Shown here: positions 7,729-14,968 of the stretch, piece by piece
Position numbering within the stretch: the stretch's first letter is position 1
Layout: every line of letters starts with the position of its first letter
Assembly (NCBI GenBank): GCA_028717345.1
Contig: JAQUNZ010000020.1
Coordinates: 1 to 36,673, forward strand
From: Candidatus Methanoperedens sp.
GTDB lineage: Archaea; Halobacteriota; Methanosarcinia; Methanosarcinales; Methanoperedenaceae
Length of the DNA stretch: 36,673 bases
Direction: 5' to 3'
Position numbers and translations under genes: made by a program
Notes under the pieces: model-generated
Seen by the model: only the letters and a program-made list of their open reading frames with translations
The model's database searches: none
What the model was told of the DNA's origin: nothing

Positions 7729-8190
7729 ATGTCAAGATCAAAAAAACACAAACAAATGTTGAAAGATAATCCAGAAAAAAAGCCACCCTACAAGAGTATT
7801 TTGTTCATGGTAATCGTTATTGCGATATTCGGGACTGCAATTTTTTTAGTCATGAGCAAATCAGCAGCTCTTGAGCCTGTTAATAAAGACGCCATTAAAA
7901 TGACCATCACCATGGCAGGGTTTGAGCCTAATATAATCAGGGCAAAAACAGGGCAGCCTGTCACCATTAATCTTATCAACCCGGACAATTCGCATCACAC
8001 GGACGGCGGCGGGGTTCACAACTTTGTTCTTACAGCAGGTTTAGCGAACATGAACATCACAGTTCAGCCTGAAAACCAGACGGTTTTCACGTTCACACCT
8101 ACACAGAAAGGAGAATATCACTGGTACTGTGATTCGTGCTGCGGAGGGAGAGAAAATCCCGGCATGCATGGAACGCTCATAGTGGCTTGA
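7729..8190 (+). CDS. Membrane-anchored cupredoxin with CuA-like Cys loop
   Basis: A 153-residue protein with a basic N-terminus, one membrane helix (about 23-42) and a cupredoxin domain (about 58-153). Candidate copper ligands are H97 (VHNF) and the C-terminal loop YHWYCDSCCGG with C134 and C138 spaced C-x3-C, as in CuA sites of cytochrome oxidase subunit II and nitrous oxide reductase, then M146-H147 before GTLIV. The His normally four residues after the second Cys is not there, and an extra Cys (C137) is present, so the site may be an unusual CuA or a copper carrier. It lies 2 bases after the AMECCL gene and upstream of ccdA, in the same operon. Confidence 0.8.
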   Translation: MSRSKKHKQMLKDNPEKKPPYKSILFMVIVIAIFGTAIFLVMSKSAALEPVNKDAIKMTITMAGFEPNIIRAKTGQPVTINLINPDNSHHTDGGGVHNFVLTAGLANMNITVQPENQTVFTFTPTQKGEYHWYCDSCCGGRENPGMHGTLIVA

Positions 8191-8219
8191 GGCATCATGA
8201 AAAACTTTAGGAACCCTTT

Positions 8220-8915
8220 ATGACAATCGACCCCCAAACATTAACGCTTCCGCTTGTAATAACAGCAGGCTTAATTGACGGCTTCAATCCCTGCGCTTTC
8301 GCAGTTCTTCTGCTTTTTATAACTTTTACAATGGGCATGCTCCAGATGCAGACAAATTACAGGTATGGGTTAATGAAGGTGGGATTCATATACATCAGCG
8401 GGATATTTGTAACCTATGTGTTGATAGGCGTTGGTTTGCTGAGCACCATATCATTTATTTCCACAACTCATGCGGTGGGAAAAGCTGCTGCATTTATTTC
8501 AATGATACTTGGCGTGGTTGTTATGAAGGATTACTTTATTCCTGGCAGCTCTTTTCTGGTAATACCTGAGAGAATGCATACATCTATAAATAAATGGATA
8601 AGGCGCACCACATCTCCCGGAGTATTCGGAGCCGGGGTCCTTGTCGGTCTTTGCACGGTGCCATGCAGCGGAGGCATCTATCTTGCAGTAATAGGTTTGT
8701 TGTCAGTACAGACCAGCCTTGCTCAGGGAATACTGTATCTTCTGCTTTATAATATGATGCTCATAGTGCCGCTTGTGATAATCCTTCTTGCTTCTTCAAA
8801 CAGGGCTGTAGTTGATAGGATGATGGCGTGGCAATCCAGGAATAAGACAAGGGTAAAACTGGTTATGGGGTCATTTATGGTGGCTATGGGCTTCGTGATA
8901 CTATTGATAATATAA
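8220..8915 (+). CDS. ccdA: CcdA/DsbD-type thiol-electron transporter
   Basis: A 231-residue membrane protein with about six helices and the two family motifs, GFNPCAF (about 21-27) in the first helix and CTVPCSGG in the fourth. CcdA uses this cysteine pair to carry reducing equivalents across the membrane to extracytoplasmic thioredoxin-like or CcmH proteins that keep apocytochrome c reduced. AGGA lies 7 bases before the ATG. Its place after ccmEFH and the cupredoxin fits a role in cytochrome c maturation or copper-site assembly. The PCYCGC gene follows after 9 bases. Confidence 0.92.
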   Translation: MTIDPQTLTLPLVITAGLIDGFNPCAFAVLLLFITFTMGMLQMQTNYRYGLMKVGFIYISGIFVTYVLIGVGLLSTISFISTTHAVGKAAAFISMILGVVVMKDYFIPGSSFLVIPERMHTSINKWIRRTTSPGVFGAGVLVGLCTVPCSGGIYLAVIGLLSVQTSLAQGILYLLLYNMMLIVPLVIILLASSNRAVVDRMMAWQSRNKTRVKLVMGSFMVAMGFVILLII

Positions 8916-8924
8916 TGAGGATAT

Positions 8925-9407
8925 ATGAAATCAAAAATTATTCTCAGTGTAATTGCGATCGCGGCAATCTTAATGATCGCTTACATCCTGTCCGGTGGCG
9001 GGCAAACATTGAATAAAATACCTGTTGAAAAGCCAGCGATCTGGGAGGTTAATAAATCAGCTAAACCTGAACTTCCTGAATTTGCCCAGAAAACAGGGCG
9101 GGTGGCAGAAGCCTACATTTTCGCAGTCCAGAACCAGGATAAGGTCATGTATCTTGCCTGTTACTGCGGCTGCTCTGGCATGCAGCATTCTGACAAGCTC
9201 CTGTCACATAAGAGCCTGAAGGATTGTTATATCAAGCCTGATGGCAGCTATGAGCCGCATGCATCGGAATGCAAACTGTGTAATGACATAACACTTGAAG
9301 CGAGGGACATGTTGATGACGGGATATTCGCTGAAAGATGTCAGAAAAAAGATTGATGACGAGTATTCAGGCAGAGGTGTAGGGACAAATACATCGCTGCC
9401 GCCATAG
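8925..9407 (+). CDS. PCYCGC-motif extracytoplasmic protein
   Basis: A 160-residue protein with an N-terminal membrane anchor (about 5-22) and the hallmark ACYCGCSGM with C79, C81, C83, then D-C101 and ECKLC (C116, C119), the pattern of the PCYCGC family (Pfam PF13798). Family members are secreted or lipid-anchored and metal- or redox-linked by their cysteines; no activity is established that I can cite. The C-terminal half is helical (LEARDMLMTGYSLKDVRKKIDDEYSG). It is the last gene of the ccm operon, before operator copy 3, and may be a reduction partner of CcdA. Confidence 0.8.
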   Translation: MKSKIILSVIAIAAILMIAYILSGGGQTLNKIPVEKPAIWEVNKSAKPELPEFAQKTGRVAEAYIFAVQNQDKVMYLACYCGCSGMQHSDKLLSHKSLKDCYIKPDGSYEPHASECKLCNDITLEARDMLMTGYSLKDVRKKIDDEYSGRGVGTNTSLPP

Positions 9408-9414
9408 GATACTT

Positions 9415-9435
9415 ACTTTACACTAAACGTAAAGT
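9415..9435. promoter_or_regulatory. Operator copy 3, ACTTTAC-N7-GTAAAGT
   Basis: Perfect inverted repeat (TACTTTAC/GTAAAGTA, 8-base arms) between the PCYCGC and YHS genes, with the same 7-base spacing as copies 1 and 2. Here a strong TATA box (TATATAAATA, 9439-9448) lies just downstream of the repeat instead of upstream, so the regulator would bind over the TFB/TATA region. Confidence 0.75.
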
Positions 9436-9472
9436 AGATATATAAATAAAATAATAAGGAGAAATGAGAAAT

Positions 9473-9664
9473 ATGCAAATAGACCCAATTTGTGGAATGC
9501 AGGTAGATGAGAATACAGCACAATATAAGACAGAATATAAAGGCAAGACCTATTATTTCTGTGCGCCCGGATGCAAGAAAGCATTTGACTCCGAGCCTGA
9601 AAAATACATAAAGAGCGGACCCTCAGGGATGGGCGATAAAAAACCCTGGTGGAAAATCTGGTAA
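9473..9664 (+). CDS. YHS-domain metal-binding protein
   Basis: A 63-residue protein beginning MQIDPICGMQVDENTA and continuing KGKTYYFCAPGCKKAFDSEPEKYI, the YHS domain (related to TRASH), with C7, C31 and C35 as likely metal ligands. YHS domains accompany copper ATPases and other heavy-metal proteins. The ATG at 9464 would add three residues; 9473 is preferred since GGAG at 9458-9461 is only 2 bases from the former. It ends with a Trp/Lys-rich tail (KKPWWKIW) that may touch the membrane. It heads a unit with a DUF2933 membrane protein under operator copy 3. Confidence 0.88.
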   Translation: MQIDPICGMQVDENTAQYKTEYKGKTYYFCAPGCKKAFDSEPEKYIKSGPSGMGDKKPWWKIW

Positions 9665-9696
9665 TTTTTTTTGCAGAAATCAGAGGAGGTGCATTA

Positions 9697-9957
9697 ATGG
9701 ACAATACAAAGAACCAAAGTATAAAGGAAGGGTTTTTCAGCAGGCACAAGCATACATTAATGATGGTGCTCGGCTGCGTAATCCCTCTTTTACTCATCGG
9801 GATCTTGTGGGTTGCAGGTGTTTCACAGAATATACTTTCTTTTGGGATACTGCTGCTCTGCCCGATAATGCATCTTGTCATGATGAAAAACATGAATCAT
9901 GGTACGCAGAACCCTGAAAGCCAGGTTGATGAAATCAAAAAAGAGGAACTTACATGA
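9697..9957 (+). CDS. DUF2933 small membrane protein
   Basis: An 86-residue protein with a basic/His N-terminus (FFSRHKHTLMMVLGCVIPLLL), two membrane helices and LLLCPIMHLVMMKNMNH, the pattern of DUF2933, a small family often found beside YHS proteins and copper-resistance genes. AGGAGGT is placed 6 bases before this ATG; an in-frame ATG at 9649 lies inside the YHS gene and is rejected. The stop overlaps the next ATG. Function unknown; a His/Met/Cys-lined membrane segment suggests metal transfer, by inference. Confidence 0.8.
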   Translation: MDNTKNQSIKEGFFSRHKHTLMMVLGCVIPLLLIGILWVAGVSQNILSFGILLLCPIMHLVMMKNMNHGTQNPESQVDEIKKEELT

Positions 9958-10349
9958 GAATTTCCAGAATTATAATAGTGTTATCCATAATGACTGCAAT
10001 CGCTATCAGTGGATGCATATCAGGAGATGAGAAGCCTCCTGCTGATTTATTGGAACCGAGAGAGAATTCAGAAGCCGGGATACAGATAACTGCAACTTAT
10101 CTTCCTGATATTACCGATGCCACAGCATTTGAAATCAAAGTCACGGCCCATAAGAACTATAATGATGATTTCATGAATAACTCTTACCTGCGGGATTCCG
10201 GTGGCAAAACATACCAGCCTCTGTCTTATGAGGGTGAAGGCGGGCATCACGCAAGCGGTACACTTCGATTTCCTGAGATCGAAAGCAAGAGATTTGAACT
10301 TGTGATAAAGGACGTTGCAGAAGTAAATGAGAGAATCTTTAAGTGGTAG
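9954..10349 (+). CDS. Putative lipoprotein of unknown function
   Basis: A 131-residue protein with signal peptide and lipobox-like AISGC (Cys at about residue 21), then a beta-rich domain (QITATYLPDITDATAFEIKVTAHKN) resembling small Ig-like or CopC-like folds; HH at GEGGHHASG could bind metal. The start overlaps the DUF2933 stop (ATGA), so translation is coupled. I cannot assign a named family. Confidence 0.7.
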   Translation: MRISRIIIVLSIMTAIAISGCISGDEKPPADLLEPRENSEAGIQITATYLPDITDATAFEIKVTAHKNYNDDFMNNSYLRDSGGKTYQPLSYEGEGGHHASGTLRFPEIESKRFELVIKDVAEVNERIFKW

Positions 10350-10352
10350 TGT

Positions 10353-10457
10353 ATGGCAGATACCAGAATCAAAAGCCTTTTAAAAAATCCGTTTGTTTTC
10401 GGAGCGATCCTGAAAGACAAAGCGATTATTGCAGAAGCGGGAAAATCTATGGTCTGA
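10353..10457 (+). CDS. Possible 34-residue ORF in an intergenic stretch
   Basis: ATG at 10353 opens a short frame, MADTRIKSLLKNPFVFGAIL..., ending TGA at 10455-10457, filling most of the gap between the lipoprotein and the next secreted protein. No convincing ribosome binding site. It could be a remnant of a longer gene or chance. Confidence 0.2.
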   Translation: MADTRIKSLLKNPFVFGAILKDKAIIAEAGKSMV

Positions 10458-10468
10458 CAGGTGAAATC

Positions 10469-11062
10469 ATGAAAAAAATTTATGTTATAATTATTGTGGC
10501 TGCTGTGCTTGCAGTATCTTTTTTATACTTATCAGATGCAAAGAAAAGCATCTTTACAGAGAAAGTGGGTGACATGACTTTGATCAGATACGAGACTGGT
10601 GAAACCGCAACAAAGCAGATATCGAGCATGTACGGATTGAAGGACGTACCTCTGGAGAAAGCTTATTCAGCAGTGTATAAGAGCAACAGAGGCACCATGC
10701 GGATGTGGGTTGCTGAGGCTCCCGATCATAATGTGGCAAATGATGCATTCAATTCCATGAACTCTCTGCTCGGAGGTTCAACAGGGCATGAAGGGCATGA
10801 ATACTCAGGGGATGTGGGGCAGGCAGACTCTCACACAGGGCACAACGATGCGGGTATGAATGAGAACTTCACTAAACCTGTAAAATTGGATATCATGGAA
10901 TTTGTAAAGCCTGATGTTTATATGATGAATGCGAATAATGCAATCAATTACTATTATTTTAAAATGGATTATAAGATGGGGAGAGTTTACTGGATAATTT
11001 TTGATTCACCCGATTTAGACTATCAGATGTCAATCGTGAAACAGGCGGTAATGGACATATAG
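10469..11062 (+). CDS. Membrane-anchored secreted protein with His-rich insert
   Basis: A 197-residue protein with an N-terminal signal anchor (MKKIYVIIIVAAVLAVSFLYLS) and a domain beginning KVGDMTLIRYETGETATKQI. Residues about 110-140 form a His/Gly/Asp-rich insert (GHEGHEYSG...DSHTGHNDAG), a plausible metal-binding loop. AGGTGA precedes the ATG at 10469; no upstream in-frame ATG has a ribosome site. The domain is paralogous to the next gene, which lacks the insert. No known family recognised; co-location with YHS and DUF2933 genes points to metal handling at the cell surface. Confidence 0.7.
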   Translation: MKKIYVIIIVAAVLAVSFLYLSDAKKSIFTEKVGDMTLIRYETGETATKQISSMYGLKDVPLEKAYSAVYKSNRGTMRMWVAEAPDHNVANDAFNSMNSLLGGSTGHEGHEYSGDVGQADSHTGHNDAGMNENFTKPVKLDIMEFVKPDVYMMNANNAINYYYFKMDYKMGRVYWIIFDSPDLDYQMSIVKQAVMDI

Positions 11063-11070
11063 GAGAGGTT

Positions 11071-11598
11071 ATGAGAAAAAATAAATCTGAAATATATCTT
11101 GTAATATTCATAATCGCAGTTATAGCTATCACTGCATTACTTTACGTCAAGACGCAGGAAAGGAATGACTACGGTATTTTCCCGGAAAAACTTGGAGATA
11201 TGACCCTTGTTCTCTATAGGGATGGAGATGTTGCAATGACAGAGGTCAAAAATCTTCATCGCGGAACAAATGTTGAAATAGAGAATGCCTTCATAGCAAA
11301 CTACAGGAGCACACCTGCAAACAAAGCCAAATTCTGGGTATCAGAGTCTAAAAACAGCGAGGAAGCAACGTCACTTCTTGAGTCCATGAACAGCAGGGTG
11401 GGAAAAACAGGGATGTTCAGCGAATCCACCCCCATGGAAATTGAAGGTATCACTGTTTATTTTGTTACGGGACGACCCGAACTCGGTCTGTATCATTACT
11501 TCTATGCCAAAGATAAAATGGTGATCTGGATACAGGTAGATAATCCTGATGAAACTTACAGGCTAAACTTCGTAAAAGAATCTATAAAACGGATATAA
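11071..11598 (+). CDS. Membrane-anchored secreted protein, paralogue of upstream gene without the His insert
   Basis: A 175-residue protein with an N-terminal anchor (about 8-25) and KLGDMTLVLYRDGDVAMTEVKNLH, matching the preceding protein along its length (ENAFIANYRS / EKAYSAVYKS; LLESMNSRVG / AFNSMNSLLG; MVIWIQVDNPDETYRLNFVKESI / RVYWIIFDSPDLDYQMSIVKQAV). It starts 8 bases after its neighbour's stop, preceded by GGAGAGG, so the pair is an operonic tandem duplication. Function unknown. Confidence 0.72.
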   Translation: MRKNKSEIYLVIFIIAVIAITALLYVKTQERNDYGIFPEKLGDMTLVLYRDGDVAMTEVKNLHRGTNVEIENAFIANYRSTPANKAKFWVSESKNSEEATSLLESMNSRVGKTGMFSESTPMEIEGITVYFVTGRPELGLYHYFYAKDKMVIWIQVDNPDETYRLNFVKESIKRI

Positions 11599-11602
11599 TG
11601 CA

Positions 11603-13030
11603 ATGAGAAAAATCTTCAGCGATCTTATTACAACTGGATTCATCCTGCTCATGGTTTTAGTTCTCATCTCAGGTATTTCAGTGCTCCTGGGTTTTGAAAA
11701 ACCTGAAAATATCGAAGGCGGCGATCCTCATGATATGACAGGATTCGCTTATGGCAATTGGGCAGCAACGCTTCTGAGCATCGGGATTTTTTCGTTTTTC
11801 GTGCTCAGCTTCCTTACCCCTCTGAAAAAGCAGAACTGGAGGACCCTGGGAATATATGAGGCATTCATAATCGCCCTCTTCTCTGAGATGTACGGTTTCC
11901 CGCTGACGATATATGTGCTCTCATCACTGTTCGGAGTGACATTATCTTTCGGGCATGCGCAGGGGCACCTTCTCGGAGTGCTTCTTTCAACAGCAGGTGT
12001 AATGAGCATGGAAGCCGCATGGGCATTTGTGATGGTGACAAGCAGCGCCGTCATATTCCTTGGTCTGTTCCTGATGTCAAAGGGCTGGAGTGCTATACAC
12101 TCATCAAATGGAGAACTTGTGACCGAAGGCATCTACCGGTATGTCAGGCATCCACAGTATCTGGGTCTAATAGTAATAACTGTGGGACTGCTCATCCAGT
12201 GGCCTACAATAATCACGCTCGCAATGTGGCCAGTTCTTGTGGTAATGTATTACAGGCTTGCGAAAAAAGAAGAAAAGGAAGCCATAGAGGCATTTGGGGA
12301 AAGATATGAAGAGTATAAACGTCACACGCCTATGTTTTTCCCGTCAATCAAAAATTTATATATAAACAATATTGGATATAATAAACAAATGAACGATAAA
12401 TATGTCCCTGCTCTCAGATTTGGAATGCTAACGCAACTATATGATCCTGTAATGAAGTTGACAGTGCCTGAAGACAAAATCAAAAACAGTCTTGTGCAGC
12501 AGGCGAACATCGGGAAGGATAAAAGGATACTAGACCTTGGATGCGGTACAGCGACGCTTACTATCCTGATCAAGAAGTTCCATCCCGATACTGAAGTGAT
12601 TGGTCTTGATGCAGACCCGAAGATACTTGAAATAGCCAGATCGAAGGTTTCAGCGTCAGGTTTTGATATTGCCCTGGACACTGGAATGGCTTTTGAACTT
12701 CCATACCCTGATCAATATTTTGATCGTGTTTTTTCAAGCCTGATGATTCATCACCTTGCCAGCGATAACAAGAAACGAACTTTTAAAGAGGTGTTCCGCG
12801 TCCTTAAACCCGGGGGAGAACTGCATGTTGCAGACTTCGGAAAGCCTCAGAATGTCATTATGTACGCAATATCCCTTGTTATGAGGAGGCTTGAGGAAAC
12901 TGAGGACAATATAAAGGGTTTATTGCCCGAAATGTTCCATAATGCAGGTTTTGTGCAGATTAACGAGACTGCAAGATACATGTCTATTTTTGGTACTATC
13001 TCTTTATACCGGGCGGTGAAACCTGAATGA
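11603..13030 (+). CDS. Fused membrane isoprenylcysteine-type methyltransferase and soluble SAM methyltransferase
   Basis: A 475-residue two-part protein. Residues about 1-250 have five or so membrane helices and the ICMT/PEMT signature GIYRYVRHPQYLGLIVITVGLL (176-197) with EEKEAIEAFGERYEEYKRHTPMFFP. Residues about 263-475 form a class I methyltransferase with motif I ILDLGCGTATL (309-319), D335 region LDADP, and EVFRVLKPGGELHVADFG. Both halves use S-adenosylmethionine; the substrate is unknown, perhaps lipids or quinone-like compounds. A consensus TATA box lies in the linker at 12355-12366, so the second half may also be made alone from Met263. The stop overlaps the archaeosortase ATG (ATGA). 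Confidence 0.8.
   Translation: MRKIFSDLITTGFILLMVLVLISGISVLLGFEKPENIEGGDPHDMTGFAYGNWAATLLSIGIFSFFVLSFLTPLKKQNWRTLGIYEAFIIALFSEMYGFPLTIYVLSSLFGVTLSFGHAQGHLLGVLLSTAGVMSMEAAWAFVMVTSSAVIFLGLFLMSKGWSAIHSSNGELVTEGIYRYVRHPQYLGLIVITVGLLIQWPTIITLAMWPVLVVMYYRLAKKEEKEAIEAFGERYEEYKRHTPMFFPSIKNLYINNIGYNKQMNDKYVPALRFGMLTQLYDPVMKLTVPEDKIKNSLVQQANIGKDKRILDLGCGTATLTILIKKFHPDTEVIGLDADPKILEIARSKVSASGFDIALDTGMAFELPYPDQYFDRVFSSLMIHHLASDNKKRTFKEVFRVLKPGGELHVADFGKPQNVIMYAISLVMRRLEETEDNIKGLLPEMFHNAGFVQINETARYMSIFGTISLYRAVKPE
12355..12366 (+). promoter_or_regulatory. Internal TATA box in the methyltransferase linker
   Basis: TTTATATATAAA is a near-perfect archaeal TATA box inside the coding sequence. About 26 bases on lies the in-frame ATG (12389, Met263) that begins the soluble methyltransferase domain, fitting a leaderless internal transcript. 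Confidence 0.45.
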
Positions 13031-13836
13031 CCCTGGTGCTATGGATTTCTCTCATTCTTCTTGCTGTAGCGGCATTCGTTCCAAAACAATATAACTCAAG
13101 GTTCTTATCCGGAGGCGCTGGATGGATATTCCTTTCCATCTACTGGTCTATGCAGCCAGGGACTTACATTGAGTTACAGGACTATGTTAATGCCTTTATG
13201 GTATTGGTAGCAGCAGCGGCGTCCCTGTTCATCGCGTATATCATGTTCAATGCGAGAGATAAAAAAGAAGGCGGTTACGATGTATTTATTTCATTGTCCA
13301 GGGCGGCAGCTGTTGGCGGTCTGATCTATTTCATGTTTGCAGAAATAGGATTCTTAAATTCTATGATAATTTCAAATGTGACCGACCAGGCAATCTGGGT
13401 CACAGGCAAATTCGGGTTCCCGGTTGAACAGGTCGCCTGGAACGAGTTTGCTGTCAACGGTATGGTCGTTGAGATAATACTTGCCTGCACTGCGATAGAG
13501 AGCATAGCCCTTTTTTCAGGGATAATCTCTTCTGCTGCAGGTGTTTCTACTATGCAGAAGTTCAGGGCGTTTATGATCTCGGTGCCTGTCGTCTATATAC
13601 TCAATCTTATAAGGGTATCTTTCACAGCCTCAGCATATGGACTGAGCTGGTTCGGAACGCCGGATGAAAGTTTCCATATTTCTGAGCATATTATTACCAA
13701 GGCAGGTTCTTTGCTTGCATTATTTTTGATTTCATATATGATTTTTAAAATCCTGCCTGAGGTTTCAGATATGATAGATGGCGTCCTGAAGATAATGAGG
13801 ATAGAATTCCGCAACCTGTCATTGAGGTATCAATGA
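13027..13836 (+). CDS. artA: Archaeosortase A-like membrane transpeptidase
   Basis: A 269-residue protein with about eight membrane helices and the exosortase/archaeosortase catalytic triad: C154 in EIILACTAIESIALFSG, R196 in YILNLIRVSF, and H217 or H221 in FHISEHIITK. The C-terminal helix ends SYMIFKILPEV, as in ArtA of Haloferax. Archaeosortase A cleaves PGF-CTERM surface proteins and attaches them to lipid. Its substrate is not in this window. It overlaps the upstream methyltransferase by 4 bases and the downstream MoaD-like gene by 4 bases, so all three are translationally coupled. Confidence 0.87.
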   Translation: MTLVLWISLILLAVAAFVPKQYNSRFLSGGAGWIFLSIYWSMQPGTYIELQDYVNAFMVLVAAAASLFIAYIMFNARDKKEGGYDVFISLSRAAAVGGLIYFMFAEIGFLNSMIISNVTDQAIWVTGKFGFPVEQVAWNEFAVNGMVVEIILACTAIESIALFSGIISSAAGVSTMQKFRAFMISVPVVYILNLIRVSFTASAYGLSWFGTPDESFHISEHIITKAGSLLALFLISYMIFKILPEVSDMIDGVLKIMRIEFRNLSLRYQ

Positions 13837-14126
13837 AAATAATAGTAAATTATGATTTTACCCAGCAGGAGCTTCTTGGAAAAACAGATGTTTTTGAGGT
13901 TGCGGAAGGGATCGGACTTGGAGAACTCCTGCGGATGATAGATGCTAAAATTATGGAAGCCGGGAAAAATAAGTGTGTTGATACCACATATAAAACCACG
14001 CTGGCTGGGGGTCAGTTGAATGGATGCGTTGTTTTTATTAATGGTTCAGCGCCGGAAAAAATGCTTGAACACAAGCTGCATGACGGAGATAATGTCGAAT
14101 TCGTTTACGGATTCTGCGGAGGATAA
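13833..14126 (+). CDS. MoaD/ThiS-like ubiquitin-fold protein
   Basis: A 97-residue beta-grasp protein ending in GFCGG; the terminal GG is the site adenylated and thiocarboxylated or conjugated in MoaD, ThiS and archaeal SAMP proteins. An unusual Cys precedes the GG. LHDGDNVEFVYGFCGG matches the family's C-terminal strand. It could be a molybdopterin sulfur carrier, or a small archaeal modifier; no MoaE, MoeB or E1 gene is close. Overlaps archaeosortase by 4 bases; DUF63 follows 2 bases later. Confidence 0.8.
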   Translation: MKIIVNYDFTQQELLGKTDVFEVAEGIGLGELLRMIDAKIMEAGKNKCVDTTYKTTLAGGQLNGCVVFINGSAPEKMLEHKLHDGDNVEFVYGFCGG

Positions 14127-14128
14127 TA

Positions 14129-14968
14129 ATGAATGGGTTGATCGATTTCATAAACCGGAATTATATTGAAGGCATTGTCAATGATACCAGTTATAATCAT
14201 TTTGACATGATCACTTATGTCATCATTTTATTTGCAGGAGTATATGCGGTTCTAAAACTGTTGAATAAATTGAAAATAAAGATCGATGAGGAGTTCGTCA
14301 TCGCTACTATTCCTTATATTTTCATGGGTTCAGTATTCAGGGTAATCGAGGATGCGGATCTTCTGAAGCCTCCAGTCAAATATTTTTTCATTACGCCGAT
14401 TATTTTCTTTGTGATATTTACAATATGTTTCGGTATCCTTCTCCTGTCAAGATATCTTGAGAAGATACAGAAAATAAAAAACTATATCCATGCATATGCA
14501 ATTGCAGGCGTGGTATTATCGTTGGCTGGCGTTGCTATTCTCAGTTATTATAGCCACTCTAACTGGAATCTCAACATTCTTGTATACAGTCTTGTTCCAG
14601 CTATAGGATTGACCGAATTCGTCAGGAGAATATCTCCGGCGATCGGTATGACTTATCTTCGCAGCAGGATATATTCATTTGCGATATTTTCATTTCTTCT
14701 CGATTCGTTTACAACGTATATCGGCGTTGACATTATGGGCTATACAAACAAGCATCCTTTCAGTTCGTTCCTGGCTTCCATTTTTGGAACAGGGGTGGTG
14801 ATGATCCCATTATCTTTGATTTTAGTTATTCTGATAATCCTGTTGCTTGAGAAAGATTCAAAGAATGATAAGAATGAGGACGAAAAATATATGCTTACAT
14901 TGACGTTAATTGTTCTTGGTTTCTCGATGGGTGCAAGGAATTTGCTGGCGATGGTATTTGGAGTTTAG
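14129..14968 (+). CDS. DUF63 integral membrane protein
   Basis: A 279-residue protein with about eight helices and the family phrase YIFMGSVFRVIEDADLL (about 65-81), matching DUF63 (Pfam PF01889), a membrane family widespread in Euryarchaeota and without known function. It ends the plus-strand operon; its stop overlaps the stop of the convergent dtxR-like gene by 4 bases. Confidence 0.85.
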   Translation: MNGLIDFINRNYIEGIVNDTSYNHFDMITYVIILFAGVYAVLKLLNKLKIKIDEEFVIATIPYIFMGSVFRVIEDADLLKPPVKYFFITPIIFFVIFTICFGILLLSRYLEKIQKIKNYIHAYAIAGVVLSLAGVAILSYYSHSNWNLNILVYSLVPAIGLTEFVRRISPAIGMTYLRSRIYSFAIFSFLLDSFTTYIGVDIMGYTNKHPFSSFLASIFGTGVVMIPLSLILVILIILLLEKDSKNDKNEDEKYMLTLTLIVLGFSMGARNLLAMVFGV

